From positions 1 through 64,000 of the forward strand of contig JAABTN010000012.1 in NCBI GenBank assembly GCA_011389895.1: 64,000 nt of DNA, read 5' to 3'. This DNA is from Maritimibacter sp. Its GTDB lineage: Bacteria > Pseudomonadota > Alphaproteobacteria > Rhodobacterales > Rhodobacteraceae. This document shows, one piece after another, positions 51,921 through 60,004 of this stretch (the stretch's first letter is position 1; every line of letters starts with the position of its first letter). Below the pieces are notes generated by a model that had not been told where the DNA came from, ran no database searches, and saw only the letters and a list, made by a program, of their open reading frames with translations. The position numbers and the translations under genes were made by a program.

Positions 51921-52825
51921 CGGTTCCCGTCCCGGAAATCCAGCCCCATCTCGGAATACCGCGCGGCGTCTTCCAGCCAGTTGGGCCGCACTTTCACCTG
52001 CAAAAACAAGTGGATCTTGCGGCCAAGAAACTCTTCCAGCTCGGCGCGCGCCGCCTGGCTGACCGCCTTGATCGTCTCGCCCTTCTTGCCAAGGATGATC
52101 CCCTTGTGCCCGTCGCGGGCGACATAGACGATCTGATCGACGCGCGCCGACCCGTCCTTGCGTTCATCCCAGCTTTCCGTCTCTACGGTGAGTTGGTAGG
52201 GAAGCTCCTGGTGTAACCGCAGGGTCAGCTTTTCGCGCGTAATCTCGGCCGCGATCATCCGCATCGGCAGATCCGCGATCTGGTCTTCCGGGTAGAGCCA
52301 TGGGCCTTCGGGCATCTGCTCGGCCAGCCATGACTTGAGGTCCGCGACCCCATGGCCTTTTTCCGCCGAGATCATGAAGGTCTTGGTGAAGTCGAAGGCG
52401 TCGTTCATCTGCCGGGTGATCGCCAGAAGACCGTCCGAGGGCACCTTGTCGATCTTGTTGATCGCCAGCGCAACCTTGCGATGTGCTGCGATGTTGCGAA
52501 GCTGGGCGAGGATGTCCTTGACCCCCTTGGTCACGCCGCGATGGGCTTCGATCATCAGGACGATCACATCTGCATCCGCCGCCCCGCCCCAGGCTGCGGC
52601 AACCATGGCGCGGTCAAGCCGGCGCTTGGGTTCAAACAGCCCGGGGGTGTCGACCAGAATGATCTGGGCGTCCCCTTCGAGCGCGACGCCGCGAATGCGC
52701 GCGCGCGTGGTCTGAACCTTGTGGGTCACGATGGACACTTTCGCCCCGACCAGCGTGTTGGTCAGCGTCGATTTGCCCGCATTTGGTTCCCCGATCAGGG
52801 CGGCGAATCCGGCTTTGGTTGTCAT
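51917..52825 (-). CDS. era: ribosome assembly GTPase Era
   Basis: A 302-residue GTPase that binds 16S rRNA in 30S maturation. The G domain shows G1 GEPNAGKSTL, G3 VDTPGLFEPKR and G4 NKIDKV; the C-terminal KH domain holds GHKGIILGKKGETIKAVSQA. ATG 52825 gives the family N-terminus. A longer open frame extends into the M24 gene but is not used. rnc, often directly upstream of era, is here 3.3 kb away. Confidence 0.96.
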   Translation of the reverse strand: MTTKAGFAALIGEPNAGKSTLTNTLVGAKVSIVTHKVQTTRARIRGVALEGDAQIILVDTPGLFEPKRRLDRAMVAAAWGGAADADVIVLMIEAHRGVTKGVKDILAQLRNIAAHRKVALAINKIDKVPSDGLLAITRQMNDAFDFTKTFMISAEKGHGVADLKSWLAEQMPEGPWLYPEDQIADLPMRMIAAEITREKLTLRLHQELPYQLTVETESWDERKDGSARVDQIVYVARDGHKGIILGKKGETIKAVSQAARAELEEFLGRKIHLFLQVKVRPNWLEDAARYSEMGLDFRDGNR

Positions 52826-52878
52826 AGATACATACTCCGATTGCGGCGGAGATAGAGTATCAGGGCCGGTCTGACCAG

Positions 52879-54141
52879 TCAGACCTCGCGCGCAAGCAGC
52901 GATTGTTCGAAGGGAAAGCGCGACATGACCTCGATCCCGGTCTCGGTGACAAGCACCTGTTCTTCGAGCTTCACGCCTTCGCCCTCCTCGGCCCCGATGA
53001 AGCTTTCGACGCAAAGCACCATGCCCGGCTCGATCACCCCGTCATATCCCGCTTCGGCATAATCGCCGTGGTGGTAGAGGTAGGGGTATTCGCCGGTCAT
53101 GCCGCAACCATGGGCCGAAAGGTAGTAGCGGTGGGCATGAAAGGCCTCGGGAATATCCCACGCCGCCTGCGAATACTCGCGAAACGTCATCCCGGGGCGC
53201 AAGATCGCCATGTTGGCCTGCACCTGTTCATAGGCTGCCTGGTAAAGCGCACGCTGGGTTGGCGTCGGTGTTCCGGGGCCGGAATGGAAGGTGCGCGAGA
53301 AGTCCGAGTAATAGCCGTGGCACCCGACCACGTCCGTATCCAGCGCGATAAGCTCGTTCTCGCCGATCTCGCGGTTCGAGCTTTCCTGGTACCAGGGATT
53401 CGTGCGGGCCCCGGAGTTGAGCAGCCGGGTTTCGCAGTAATCTGCATTCTGTTCGATCACCGATTGATGCAGCACCGCCCAGAGTTGGTTCTCGGTCATG
53501 CCGGGACGGATCGCGTCGCGCAGCTTGCTCACCGCCACCTCGGTCGCACGCAGCGAGGCGAGGACACATTTGATCTCTTCGGCGGATTTGATTGCGCGGG
53601 CCATTTCGACCGGTTCCTGCGCATCGACGATGCGCCGTCCCCGTGCGGCTATCGCGATCGCCACGCCCGCGTTCATCCGCTCCATGCCAAGGACCGCGTC
53701 CCGGCCCGCAAGTTCGTCGACAAGTGCATCCATGTCGCGTGCCCAGTCTCTCTCGCGCTGCACTATGTCCGGTCCGGTGGCCACGAAGCTCGCGGTTTTT
53801 GCCGGGCGCACCTCGTCTACCGTTTCGTATCCTTCGCCCAAGTGCAGCGCCCCGGTAAACTCGAACAGGATGGAGCGGTGCGCGGTCAGAAGAAGGTAGC
53901 GCGACGGGGTGTTGCGGGAGGTGAAGACCTGCATGTTGCGCGTGCCGGTGGCGTAGCGGATGTTCACCGGGTCCGACAGGATCATCGCCCCGATCCCGCG
54001 TGTTTCCATTTCGGCACGCACTCGGCCAAGCCGGTATTGGCGCACGGCGGCAAGGTCGATGCCCTCGCTTTCGGGCGCACGATCCAGAAGCGCCAGACCG
54101 TGAAGATCACCGCGCCCTGCGTGCCAGTCGAAATTCGCCAT
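52879..54141 (-). CDS. M24-family metallopeptidase, DddP-related but without its catalytic Asp
   Basis: A 420-residue protein of the creatinase/aminopeptidase P fold. The metal ligands are in place: Asp270, Asp280, His344, Glu379 and Glu393. Stretches such as ETRLLNSGARTNPWYQESS look much like the DMSP lyase DddP. In DddP an Asp six residues after the metal His acts as the base; here that position is Gly350. The Tyr five residues before the His is kept (Tyr339). A role as Xaa-Pro-type peptidase or amidase is therefore more likely than DMSP cleavage. Confidence 0.85.
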   Translation of the reverse strand: MANFDWHAGRGDLHGLALLDRAPESEGIDLAAVRQYRLGRVRAEMETRGIGAMILSDPVNIRYATGTRNMQVFTSRNTPSRYLLLTAHRSILFEFTGALHLGEGYETVDEVRPAKTASFVATGPDIVQRERDWARDMDALVDELAGRDAVLGMERMNAGVAIAIAARGRRIVDAQEPVEMARAIKSAEEIKCVLASLRATEVAVSKLRDAIRPGMTENQLWAVLHQSVIEQNADYCETRLLNSGARTNPWYQESSNREIGENELIALDTDVVGCHGYYSDFSRTFHSGPGTPTPTQRALYQAAYEQVQANMAILRPGMTFREYSQAAWDIPEAFHAHRYYLSAHGCGMTGEYPYLYHHGDYAEAGYDGVIEPGMVLCVESFIGAEEGEGVKLEEQVLVTETGIEVMSRFPFEQSLLAREV

Positions 54142-54311
54142 GCTGCCCTCCCCAGATGTTCGTGGGACGGTAGCAAGCCGGGGCGGGGGCGTCGATCCGG
54201 GAAACCGAGCTTTGGGAATGCACCGGGCCCGGCGCGCTTGCCCGACAGGGACGATCTGGCGCAGGATGATCCCGTGCGGGTTATACGCGCAGGGTAGGGA
54301 GCGTTTCGGAC

Positions 54312-54605
54312 ATGGCAGACGACAAGATCGAAGTGCGCAACATCAATTCACCGGATCACATCACCCGTGTCGACCGCGCGAAATACGAAGACATGAAGCA
54401 GGCGTTGCTCAAGGTTTTGCCGCCCGAAGGGCCCGGCATGAAAGTGGCGGAGGCGCAGGAAGCGGCCAAGCGGCATCTCGACGATGCTCTCTTTCCCGGC
54501 GGGGCCAAGTCTGGCTGGTGGTTGAAATGCGTGCAGCTTGATCTGGAATTCAAAGGCGTGATCAAACGCGCCGAGAAGCCGCCGGTGCGTCTTTCCCGAA
54601 CCTAG
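54312..54605 (+). CDS. conserved small protein, unknown function (DUF6958-like)
   Basis: A 97-residue soluble protein. The pattern VRNINSPDHITRVDRAKYED, then ALLKVLPPEGPGMKVAEAQE and SGWWLKCVQLDLEFKGVIKR, is one I associate with a small conserved family of unknown role, perhaps winged-helix. It shares its CTAG stop palindrome with the convergent globin gene. Confidence 0.65.
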   Translation: MADDKIEVRNINSPDHITRVDRAKYEDMKQALLKVLPPEGPGMKVAEAQEAAKRHLDDALFPGGAKSGWWLKCVQLDLEFKGVIKRAEKPPVRLSRT

Positions 54606-55033
54606 CGCAGCTTTGGCGGACCCTGATCGTGCCGCTCTTGCGCGGATTCCAGCCCCCAGCGAAGCCCTTTTCCGATCCGCTCGGCCAGCGCCGACATGCT
54701 GGCGGCCTTCTCGGGGGGCAAGACATCGCGCGCGGTGTCATGGAACAGTTCGAGCCAGATGGGAAAATGCTCTGGCTTCACCTCGCCGTTCTGAAAATGC
54801 GCCTGCATCGGGCTGCCTTGATACCCCCTGTCCATCAGGATCGCATTGCGCCAGAAGCCCGCGATCTTCTCCTCGTGGGCGCGCCAGACCGCGCCGTCCT
54901 CGTGGGCGATGGCGCGGGCGAAGATCGGCCCCAGAACCTCGTGTTTGCGCATGCGGGCATAGAAAACCCGCATCAGGGTATCGATCTCTTCCCGGTCGAT
55001 GGGGAACCGTTGGAGCGGGTTCTGTTCGTTCAT
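54602..55033 (-). CDS. group III truncated hemoglobin
   Basis: A 143-residue globin. The family pattern is FYARMRKHEVLGPIFARAI, then FWRNAILMDRGYQGSPMQAH and the heme-binding region KPEHFPIWLELFHDTARDVL, where the His of EHF is the likely proximal ligand. Group III proteins bind oxygen or NO; the physiological role is unclear. Its start overlaps the stop of the transporter gene (ATGA). Confidence 0.9.
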   Translation of the reverse strand: MNEQNPLQRFPIDREEIDTLMRVFYARMRKHEVLGPIFARAIAHEDGAVWRAHEEKIAGFWRNAILMDRGYQGSPMQAHFQNGEVKPEHFPIWLELFHDTARDVLPPEKAASMSALAERIGKGLRWGLESAQERHDQGPPKLR

Positions 55034-55923
55034 GTCAAAGGGGCTCCTGTCACCGTCGGGGTATCGCGCCCGGAGCGTATCAGGGTGTATAACCCGGAGC
55101 CAACGATGAGAATGCCACCCGCCAGCGTGACGGCATCCGGCCGCTCACCGAAGGCGAAATACGCGAAGGCAAGCGCGACGAGAAGGCGGGTGTAGCGAAA
55201 CGGCGCGACCACCGAAACCTCGCCGCTGCGCATCGCGACCGACAGGCTGTTGTAGGCAAAGGTGCCCACGAGGGCGGCCGCGACGATGGCACCCCATGCG
55301 ACCGGGTCCGGCGCGAGGGCGGGCAGGCGCGGATCGAAGGCCCAGATGACGAGCCCGGCGATGAGCACCGCGAGAAACCCGAGCGTGCCCAGTTGGGCGA
55401 CACTGACATGCGGCGGGCTGGCCCGTGTGGCAAGATCGCGCCCGGCAAAGCCCAGCATCCCGAGCACCGGCAGGATCACCAGCGGATCGAACATGCCCGG
55501 CGCGGGTCTGAGGATCATGATCACGCCGGCCAGCCCGACGCACATCGCGATCCACCGGCGCGGCCCGACCTTTTCACCAAAGAGCACCACCGCCCCAAGC
55601 GTCACCACGAGCGGCGCGGCCTGCAAGATCACCGAGGTGAGCGAAAGCGACACGAGAGCAAGCGACAGGGTGAAAAACAAACGCCCCGCGATCTCGATCG
55701 TGGTGCGCAACATCAGCCCGCGCGACAGGAAGGCGGCGGGAAACGGCGTCTCGCCGGCCCGCAGCGAAAGACCGATGCAAACCAGCGTCGCGATCAGGCC
55801 GAAAAGCGTGAAGGCCATGCCACGCGGAATATCCGCAAAGACATGTTTCAAAAGCGCATCCTCGACCGCGAAAGCGGCCATGGACAACACCATGAAAAGC
55901 GCGCCACGCAAGTTGGGGGACAT
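55030..55923 (-). CDS. EamA/DMT-family transporter
   Basis: A 297-residue membrane protein with about ten TM helices in two EamA repeats (MSPNLRGALFMVLSMAAFAV at the start; LVGTFAYNSLSVAMRSGEVS and APFRYTRLLVALAFAYFAFG in the second half). It exports or exchanges metabolites; the substrate is not known. ATG 55923 is preceded by AAAGG; the upstream frame is not supported. Coupled to the globin gene. Confidence 0.9.
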   Translation of the reverse strand: MSPNLRGALFMVLSMAAFAVEDALLKHVFADIPRGMAFTLFGLIATLVCIGLSLRAGETPFPAAFLSRGLMLRTTIEIAGRLFFTLSLALVSLSLTSVILQAAPLVVTLGAVVLFGEKVGPRRWIAMCVGLAGVIMILRPAPGMFDPLVILPVLGMLGFAGRDLATRASPPHVSVAQLGTLGFLAVLIAGLVIWAFDPRLPALAPDPVAWGAIVAAALVGTFAYNSLSVAMRSGEVSVVAPFRYTRLLVALAFAYFAFGERPDAVTLAGGILIVGSGLYTLIRSGRDTPTVTGAPLT

Positions 55924-56080
55924 CTCGGGCCTTTCACAGGGGGACACGGGGGCAAATCGGCAAGCGAAGTGCGTGAGGGATACCCGATCCGGGCGACACA
56001 CCCAAGATCAAGCGCCCCGGAATCTCAAATCCCGGCGCACAGGCCACGCGGCGATTGTGCAGGTCGGCCCGAAAACAGCC

Positions 56081-56761
56081 TCAGCCGCCCAGGCGGTCCA
56101 GAAGCGCGCGGGCGGCCTGTTGTTCGGCGGCGCGTTTCGACGTGGCCTTGGCCGAGGCGACTTCGCCGTTTTCAAGCTGTGCCTCGATGGTGAATTCGGG
56201 CGCGTGATCCGGCCCGGATCGCGCGGTTTCGACATAGGTAGGGGGCGGCATCTTGCGCGCTTGCGCCCATTCCTGCAACGCGGTCTTGGGGTCGCGGGCG
56301 TCGGCCTCGACCGTCGCGACGCGCGCCCCCCAGAGGCGCAAGATCACGTCACGCGCCGCTTCGAACCCACCGTCAAGGTAAACGGCCGCAATCACCGCCT
56401 CCATCGCGTCACCCAGCAGGGCTTCCTTGCGTCGCCCGCCGGACATCATTTCGGAACGTCCGAGCTTCAGCACTGCGCCAAGATCAATCTCGCGCGCCAC
56501 GTCGGCGCAGGTTTCCTTGCGCACCAGTGTGTTGAAGCGGGGGGCAAGTTGGCCTTCGCTCGCCGCCTTGTCGGCGGCCAGCATGGCTTCGGCCATCACC
56601 AGACCCAGCACGCGGTCACCGAGAAACTCCAACCGTTGATTGTCGGGTCGTGTCGGCGACGACATCGAGCCGTGGGTCAACGCCCGGACAAGCAGGTCCG
56701 GGTTCGCGAAGTCATGGCCAAGCCGGTTGGCAAAGGTTGTGAGGTCGGCAGAGAGTTTCAT
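56081..56761 (-). CDS. rnc: ribonuclease III
   Basis: A 226-residue enzyme that cuts double-stranded RNA in rRNA and mRNA processing. The signature [20 protein letters not shown] holds the catalytic Glu/Asp, [16 protein letters not shown] the second acidic set, and the C-terminal dsRBD is [20 protein letters not shown] with [14 protein letters not shown] 56761 gives the normal length. It follows lepB on the same strand. Confidence 0.95.
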   Translation of the reverse strand: MKLSADLTTFANRLGHDFANPDLLVRALTHGSMSSPTRPDNQRLEFLGDRVLGLVMAEAMLAADKAASEGQLAPRFNTLVRKETCADVAREIDLGAVLKLGRSEMMSGGRRKEALLGDAMEAVIAAVYLDGGFEAARDVILRLWGARVATVEADARDPKTALQEWAQARKMPPPTYVETARSGPDHAPEFTIEAQLENGEVASAKATSKRAAEQQAARALLDRLGG

Positions 56762-56830
56762 GGTATCGCCCTCTTGGGTCGCGTCCGGTGGCCCCCGTTT
56801 CCCCGTGGCATCCGGACCGGTCACCCGCCG

Positions 56831-57616
56831 TTAGTCGATCTTGTGGAAAAACCGGTCGCCGCGCCACGTCCAGAAGAACAAGAGCCGCTTGCCCGCCGCC
56901 GAGAAGATCACCCGGTCGACCCGGCCCAAGAGGAATTCCTCCGGCACCATGCCGACACCGTTCGCACGCTGGCTTACCCGGCTATCGGTGGAATTGTCGC
57001 GGTTGTCGCCCATGAAGAAATAATGGCCCTCGGGCACGGTGAAGACGTTGGTGTTGTCCAGCCGCCCATCGCTTACGTTCAGGATCGAATGCGACAGGCC
57101 GTTGGGCAGCGTCTCGATATACTTTTCCTTCTCGCAGGTCGCGCCTTCGTCCAGCGCCAAGGGGCCGTTGGTGCACAGCGGAATGGTGGCGAAGCGGCCC
57201 TGCCGCACGTAGGGCTCTTCGAACACACCGTCGCGCACCTGCGTCGCGACTTCGCCATTGATTGACAGCACACCATCGGTGATCTGGATGCGGTCGCCCG
57301 GCTTGCCGATCAGCCGCTTGACGTAATCGGTGTCGAGGGTCGGGTGGCGGAACACGACGACATCGCCGGTGTCGGGCTCAGACCCAAGGATTCGGCCCGA
57401 GATCGGGCACATCGCGAAGGGGCAGGAAAAGCGGGAATAGCCATAGGCCATCTTGTTCACGAACAGAAAGTCACCGATCAGAAGCGTGTCTTTCATCGAC
57501 CCGGTGGGGATCCAGAACGGTTGAAAGAACACCGAGCGGAACACGCCCGCGATGAGCAGCGCCCAGAACACCGTTTTCACGGTCTCCATGAAGCCTTCTT
57601 GTTTCTTTTCCGCCAT
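56831..57616 (-). CDS. lepB: signal peptidase I
   Basis: A 261-residue inner-membrane protease. The N-terminal TM helix (VFWALLIAGVFRSVFF) is followed by the catalytic Ser in FWIPTGSMKDTLLIGDF, the Lys in TDYVKRLIGKPGDRI and the GDNRDNSTDSR box. It removes Sec and Tat signal peptides in the periplasm. Part of the acpS-lepB-rnc housekeeping run. Confidence 0.96.
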   Translation of the reverse strand: MAEKKQEGFMETVKTVFWALLIAGVFRSVFFQPFWIPTGSMKDTLLIGDFLFVNKMAYGYSRFSCPFAMCPISGRILGSEPDTGDVVVFRHPTLDTDYVKRLIGKPGDRIQITDGVLSINGEVATQVRDGVFEEPYVRQGRFATIPLCTNGPLALDEGATCEKEKYIETLPNGLSHSILNVSDGRLDNTNVFTVPEGHYFFMGDNRDNSTDSRVSQRANGVGMVPEEFLLGRVDRVIFSAAGKRLLFFWTWRGDRFFHKID

Positions 57617-57670
57617 TGGACCCCGCCTCGTTTCGCGTTTGTCGCTACATGAGCGGATGCAGCCGACAAG

Positions 57671-58105
57671 TCAACCGATGGGCGGCGAAGCGTCGGGGCC
57701 GGTTGGGGCGACAGGCAGGGCCTCGATAAGCACGAAAGCCTGCGCCCATGGGTGGTCATCGGTCAGCGTGACGTGAATGATCGCCTCGTGCCCGTCCGGC
57801 GTCATGGCCTTCAGCCGGTCGGCGGCCCAGCCGGTCACATGCATGACGGGTTGGCCGGTCGAGAGGTTGGTGACCGCCATGTCCTTCCACGCGATCCCCA
57901 TCCTCAGCCCGGTTCCAAGCGCCTTGGAACAGGCTTCCTTCGCGGCCCAGCGTTTTGCATAGGTGCCCGGCGTGTCGGCGCGCCGTTCCGCCTTGGCCTG
58001 TTCGATCTCGGTGAACACGCGGTTGCGGAACCTGTCGCCATGCCGCTCAAGCACGCCCGCGATTCGGTCGATGTTTGCCAAATCGGTGCCGATGCCAAGG
58101 ATCAT
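57671..58105 (-). CDS. acpS: holo-[acyl-carrier-protein] synthase
   Basis: A 144-residue phosphopantetheinyl transferase that activates acyl carrier protein. The family motifs are [15 protein letters not shown] with the Mg-binding Asp, and [18 protein letters not shown] with the catalytic Glu/Lys. The start is one base after the stop of the preceding membrane protein gene. Confidence 0.96.
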   Translation of the reverse strand: MILGIGTDLANIDRIAGVLERHGDRFRNRVFTEIEQAKAERRADTPGTYAKRWAAKEACSKALGTGLRMGIAWKDMAVTNLSTGQPVMHVTGWAADRLKAMTPDGHEAIIHVTLTDDHPWAQAFVLIEALPVAPTGPDASPPIG

Positions 58106-58106
58106 G

Positions 58107-58511
58107 TCAGGCCTTCGACGGGGCGAGCCGGATGCCCAGCCGGTTCAGCGCGAACTGGATCAGGGTAAGCACGACCGCCCAGAGCGCAAAGGTGCCCCAA
58201 GCGAACCCGGTGCCGAACACGAGACCCCGGGACGCCCCATAGGCGGCCCCCAGAAGCAGCAGGTTCACGGCGAGCGCGATGGCGGTCATAACGAAGGCGC
58301 CCTGCATCGCGGCCTGTCCCGACGCGCGCACGCCATGGGTTTTCACATGGTCCTGACCCTCGATGATCGAGCCGATCAGGGGCGGCAAGGCCGCCGTGAC
58401 CCCGGCCGCGGCCGGAATGTTGAAAAGCTGCGGAAGAAAGCTTAGCGCAAGCGTCGCGCCGGTGTAGACCAGCGCATAGCGCCCCAGTTTGATGTGCATA
58501 CCTTGCGTCAT
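58107..58511 (-). CDS. four-helix membrane protein, unknown function
   Basis: A 134-residue hydrophobic protein with about four TM helices ([66 protein letters not shown]). It resembles the ABZJ_00895 family as I remember it, but that is not certain. An alternative start is ATG 58499 ([10 protein letters not shown]). It sits between pdxJ and acpS. Confidence 0.65.
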   Translation of the reverse strand: MTQGMHIKLGRYALVYTGATLALSFLPQLFNIPAAAGVTAALPPLIGSIIEGQDHVKTHGVRASGQAAMQGAFVMTAIALAVNLLLLGAAYGASRGLVFGTGFAWGTFALWAVVLTLIQFALNRLGIRLAPSKA

Positions 58512-58598
58512 GTCGACCCTGTCCCATCCCCGATCCGTCGCGCGAGACCCTAGTGGCGCGGCGCGGCCATGGCAATCACCGGGACAAGACCGGTGCGA

Positions 58599-59342
58599 TC
58601 AGGACCGCGCGTCGTCCATCATGCGCCGCATCTCGGCAATCGCGGCGGTCAGGCCGGAAAAAATCGCCTCGCCAATCAGGAAATGCCCGATGTTGAGCTC
58701 CTTGAGCTCTGGAAAGGCCGCGACGGGCCCCACGGTGTCATAGGTCAGCCCGTGACCGGCATGGACCTCGAGCCCGAGAGAATGGGCAAATCCCGCCATC
58801 TCGCGCAGACGCTCAAGCTCGGCGTCGCGGGCGTCGATGTCGCCCTCGGCATGGAAATCGCAATAGGCGCCGGTGTGAAGCTCGACCACGGCGGCCCCGA
58901 TACGATGGGCGGCCTCGATCTGGGGCCGGTCTGCCGCGATGAAGATCGACACCCGGCAGCCCGCGTCCTGCAACGGCGCGATGAAATGGGCCAGCCGGTT
59001 TTCTTCCCGCGCCACTTCCAGCCCGCCCTCGGTCGTGCGCTCTTCGCGTTTTTCCGGCACAAGGCAGACTGCATGCGGTTTGTGGCGCAGGGCGATGGCC
59101 TGCATCTCGTCCGTCGCCGCCATTTCGAAATTCAGGGGCACCGATAGGTCGGCCACAAGCCGTTCGATATCCGCGTCACCGATGTGGCGTCGATCTTCGC
59201 GCAGGTGCGCGGTGATGCCATCCGCGCCCGCCTCCTCTGCCAGCTTGGCCGCGCGCACCGGGTCCGGATAAGCCGAGCCGCGCGCGTTGCGCACCGTCGC
59301 GACGTGGTCGATGTTCACCCCAAGACGCAGCTTGTCCATCAT
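58599..59342 (-). CDS. pdxJ: pyridoxine 5'-phosphate synthase
   Basis: A 247-residue TIM-barrel enzyme that joins deoxyxylulose phosphate and 3-amino-2-oxopropyl phosphate to pyridoxine phosphate, the PLP precursor. Family motifs are [17 protein letters not shown], then [16 protein letters not shown] and [14 protein letters not shown]. The ATGATG start overlaps the stop of the DUF2062 gene, so either Met may be used. Confidence 0.96.
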   Translation of the reverse strand: MMDKLRLGVNIDHVATVRNARGSAYPDPVRAAKLAEEAGADGITAHLREDRRHIGDADIERLVADLSVPLNFEMAATDEMQAIALRHKPHAVCLVPEKREERTTEGGLEVAREENRLAHFIAPLQDAGCRVSIFIAADRPQIEAAHRIGAAVVELHTGAYCDFHAEGDIDARDAELERLREMAGFAHSLGLEVHAGHGLTYDTVGPVAAFPELKELNIGHFLIGEAIFSGLTAAIAEMRRMMDDARS

Positions 59343-59983
59343 GTCTCGTCCTCCTCAACACGCGCCGCATTCGCCGCCATGCGTTTTTCATACCGTTTGC
59401 GGATCCGTTTCACCCGCTGTTTCTGATAGGCCGTGATCACCGGTCGGGACAAGACATAGGCGACGATGGCCGCGATCAGGCCGGGGATGATGCCGCCGAT
59501 GAGATAGGGCAGGAACACCCGGTCATAGAAAACGATCAGGCTGTCCCAATGCGCTTCGCGCGGGGTGAAGATGGCAAGGAAATTGTGCCAGATGTCGCTG
59601 CTTGCCCGCCCGAAGCTGTCCACCACCTGATACAGGCGCACTTCGCGGACGGGCTGCCCCAGAAGGGTCGATCCGAACCTGAGCGCGATGCCCGCGATCA
59701 ACGGGAAGGTCAGGGGGTTTCCCACGAAGGTCGCAAGAATGGCGGCAAGGTAATTGCCCCGGATCATCCAGGCCAACAAAAGCGCACCGGCGATATGCAG
59801 GCCGAAAAGCGGTGTGAACGTCACGAAAACACCCGCCGCGATGCCGCGCGAAATGCGATGCGCCGGGTCCGGAAGGCGCCTCAGGCGATACAGGACATAG
59901 CGCCCGGCACGATACCAGCCACCGCGCGGATAGAAGAATTCGCCAAAGATGCGCAGGTAGGAACGCGGATTGCGTTTGAACAC
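59339..59983 (-). CDS. DUF2062 family membrane protein
   Basis: A 214-residue protein. The conserved core is [20 protein letters not shown], then [20 protein letters not shown] and [14 protein letters not shown]. Several TM helices, including one near the C-terminus ([18 protein letters not shown]), and a basic tail follow. Function unknown. It lies between rsh and pdxJ and overlaps pdxJ by four bases. Confidence 0.87.
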   Translation of the reverse strand: MFKRNPRSYLRIFGEFFYPRGGWYRAGRYVLYRLRRLPDPAHRISRGIAAGVFVTFTPLFGLHIAGALLLAWMIRGNYLAAILATFVGNPLTFPLIAGIALRFGSTLLGQPVREVRLYQVVDSFGRASSDIWHNFLAIFTPREAHWDSLIVFYDRVFLPYLIGGIIPGLIAAIVAYVLSRPVITAYQKQRVKRIRKRYEKRMAANAARVEEDET

Positions 59984-60004
59984 GTTCGGCCACCTTTCGT
60001 CTGT

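Noticed and set aside
52879-54141. DMSP lyase dddP
   Set aside because: Strong resemblance, but the catalytic Asp position holds Gly350. Kept as an M24-family metallopeptidase.
55262-57265. 667-codon open frame crossing the EamA gene, rnc and lepB
   Set aside because: It runs antisense through three well-identified genes and shows no domain.
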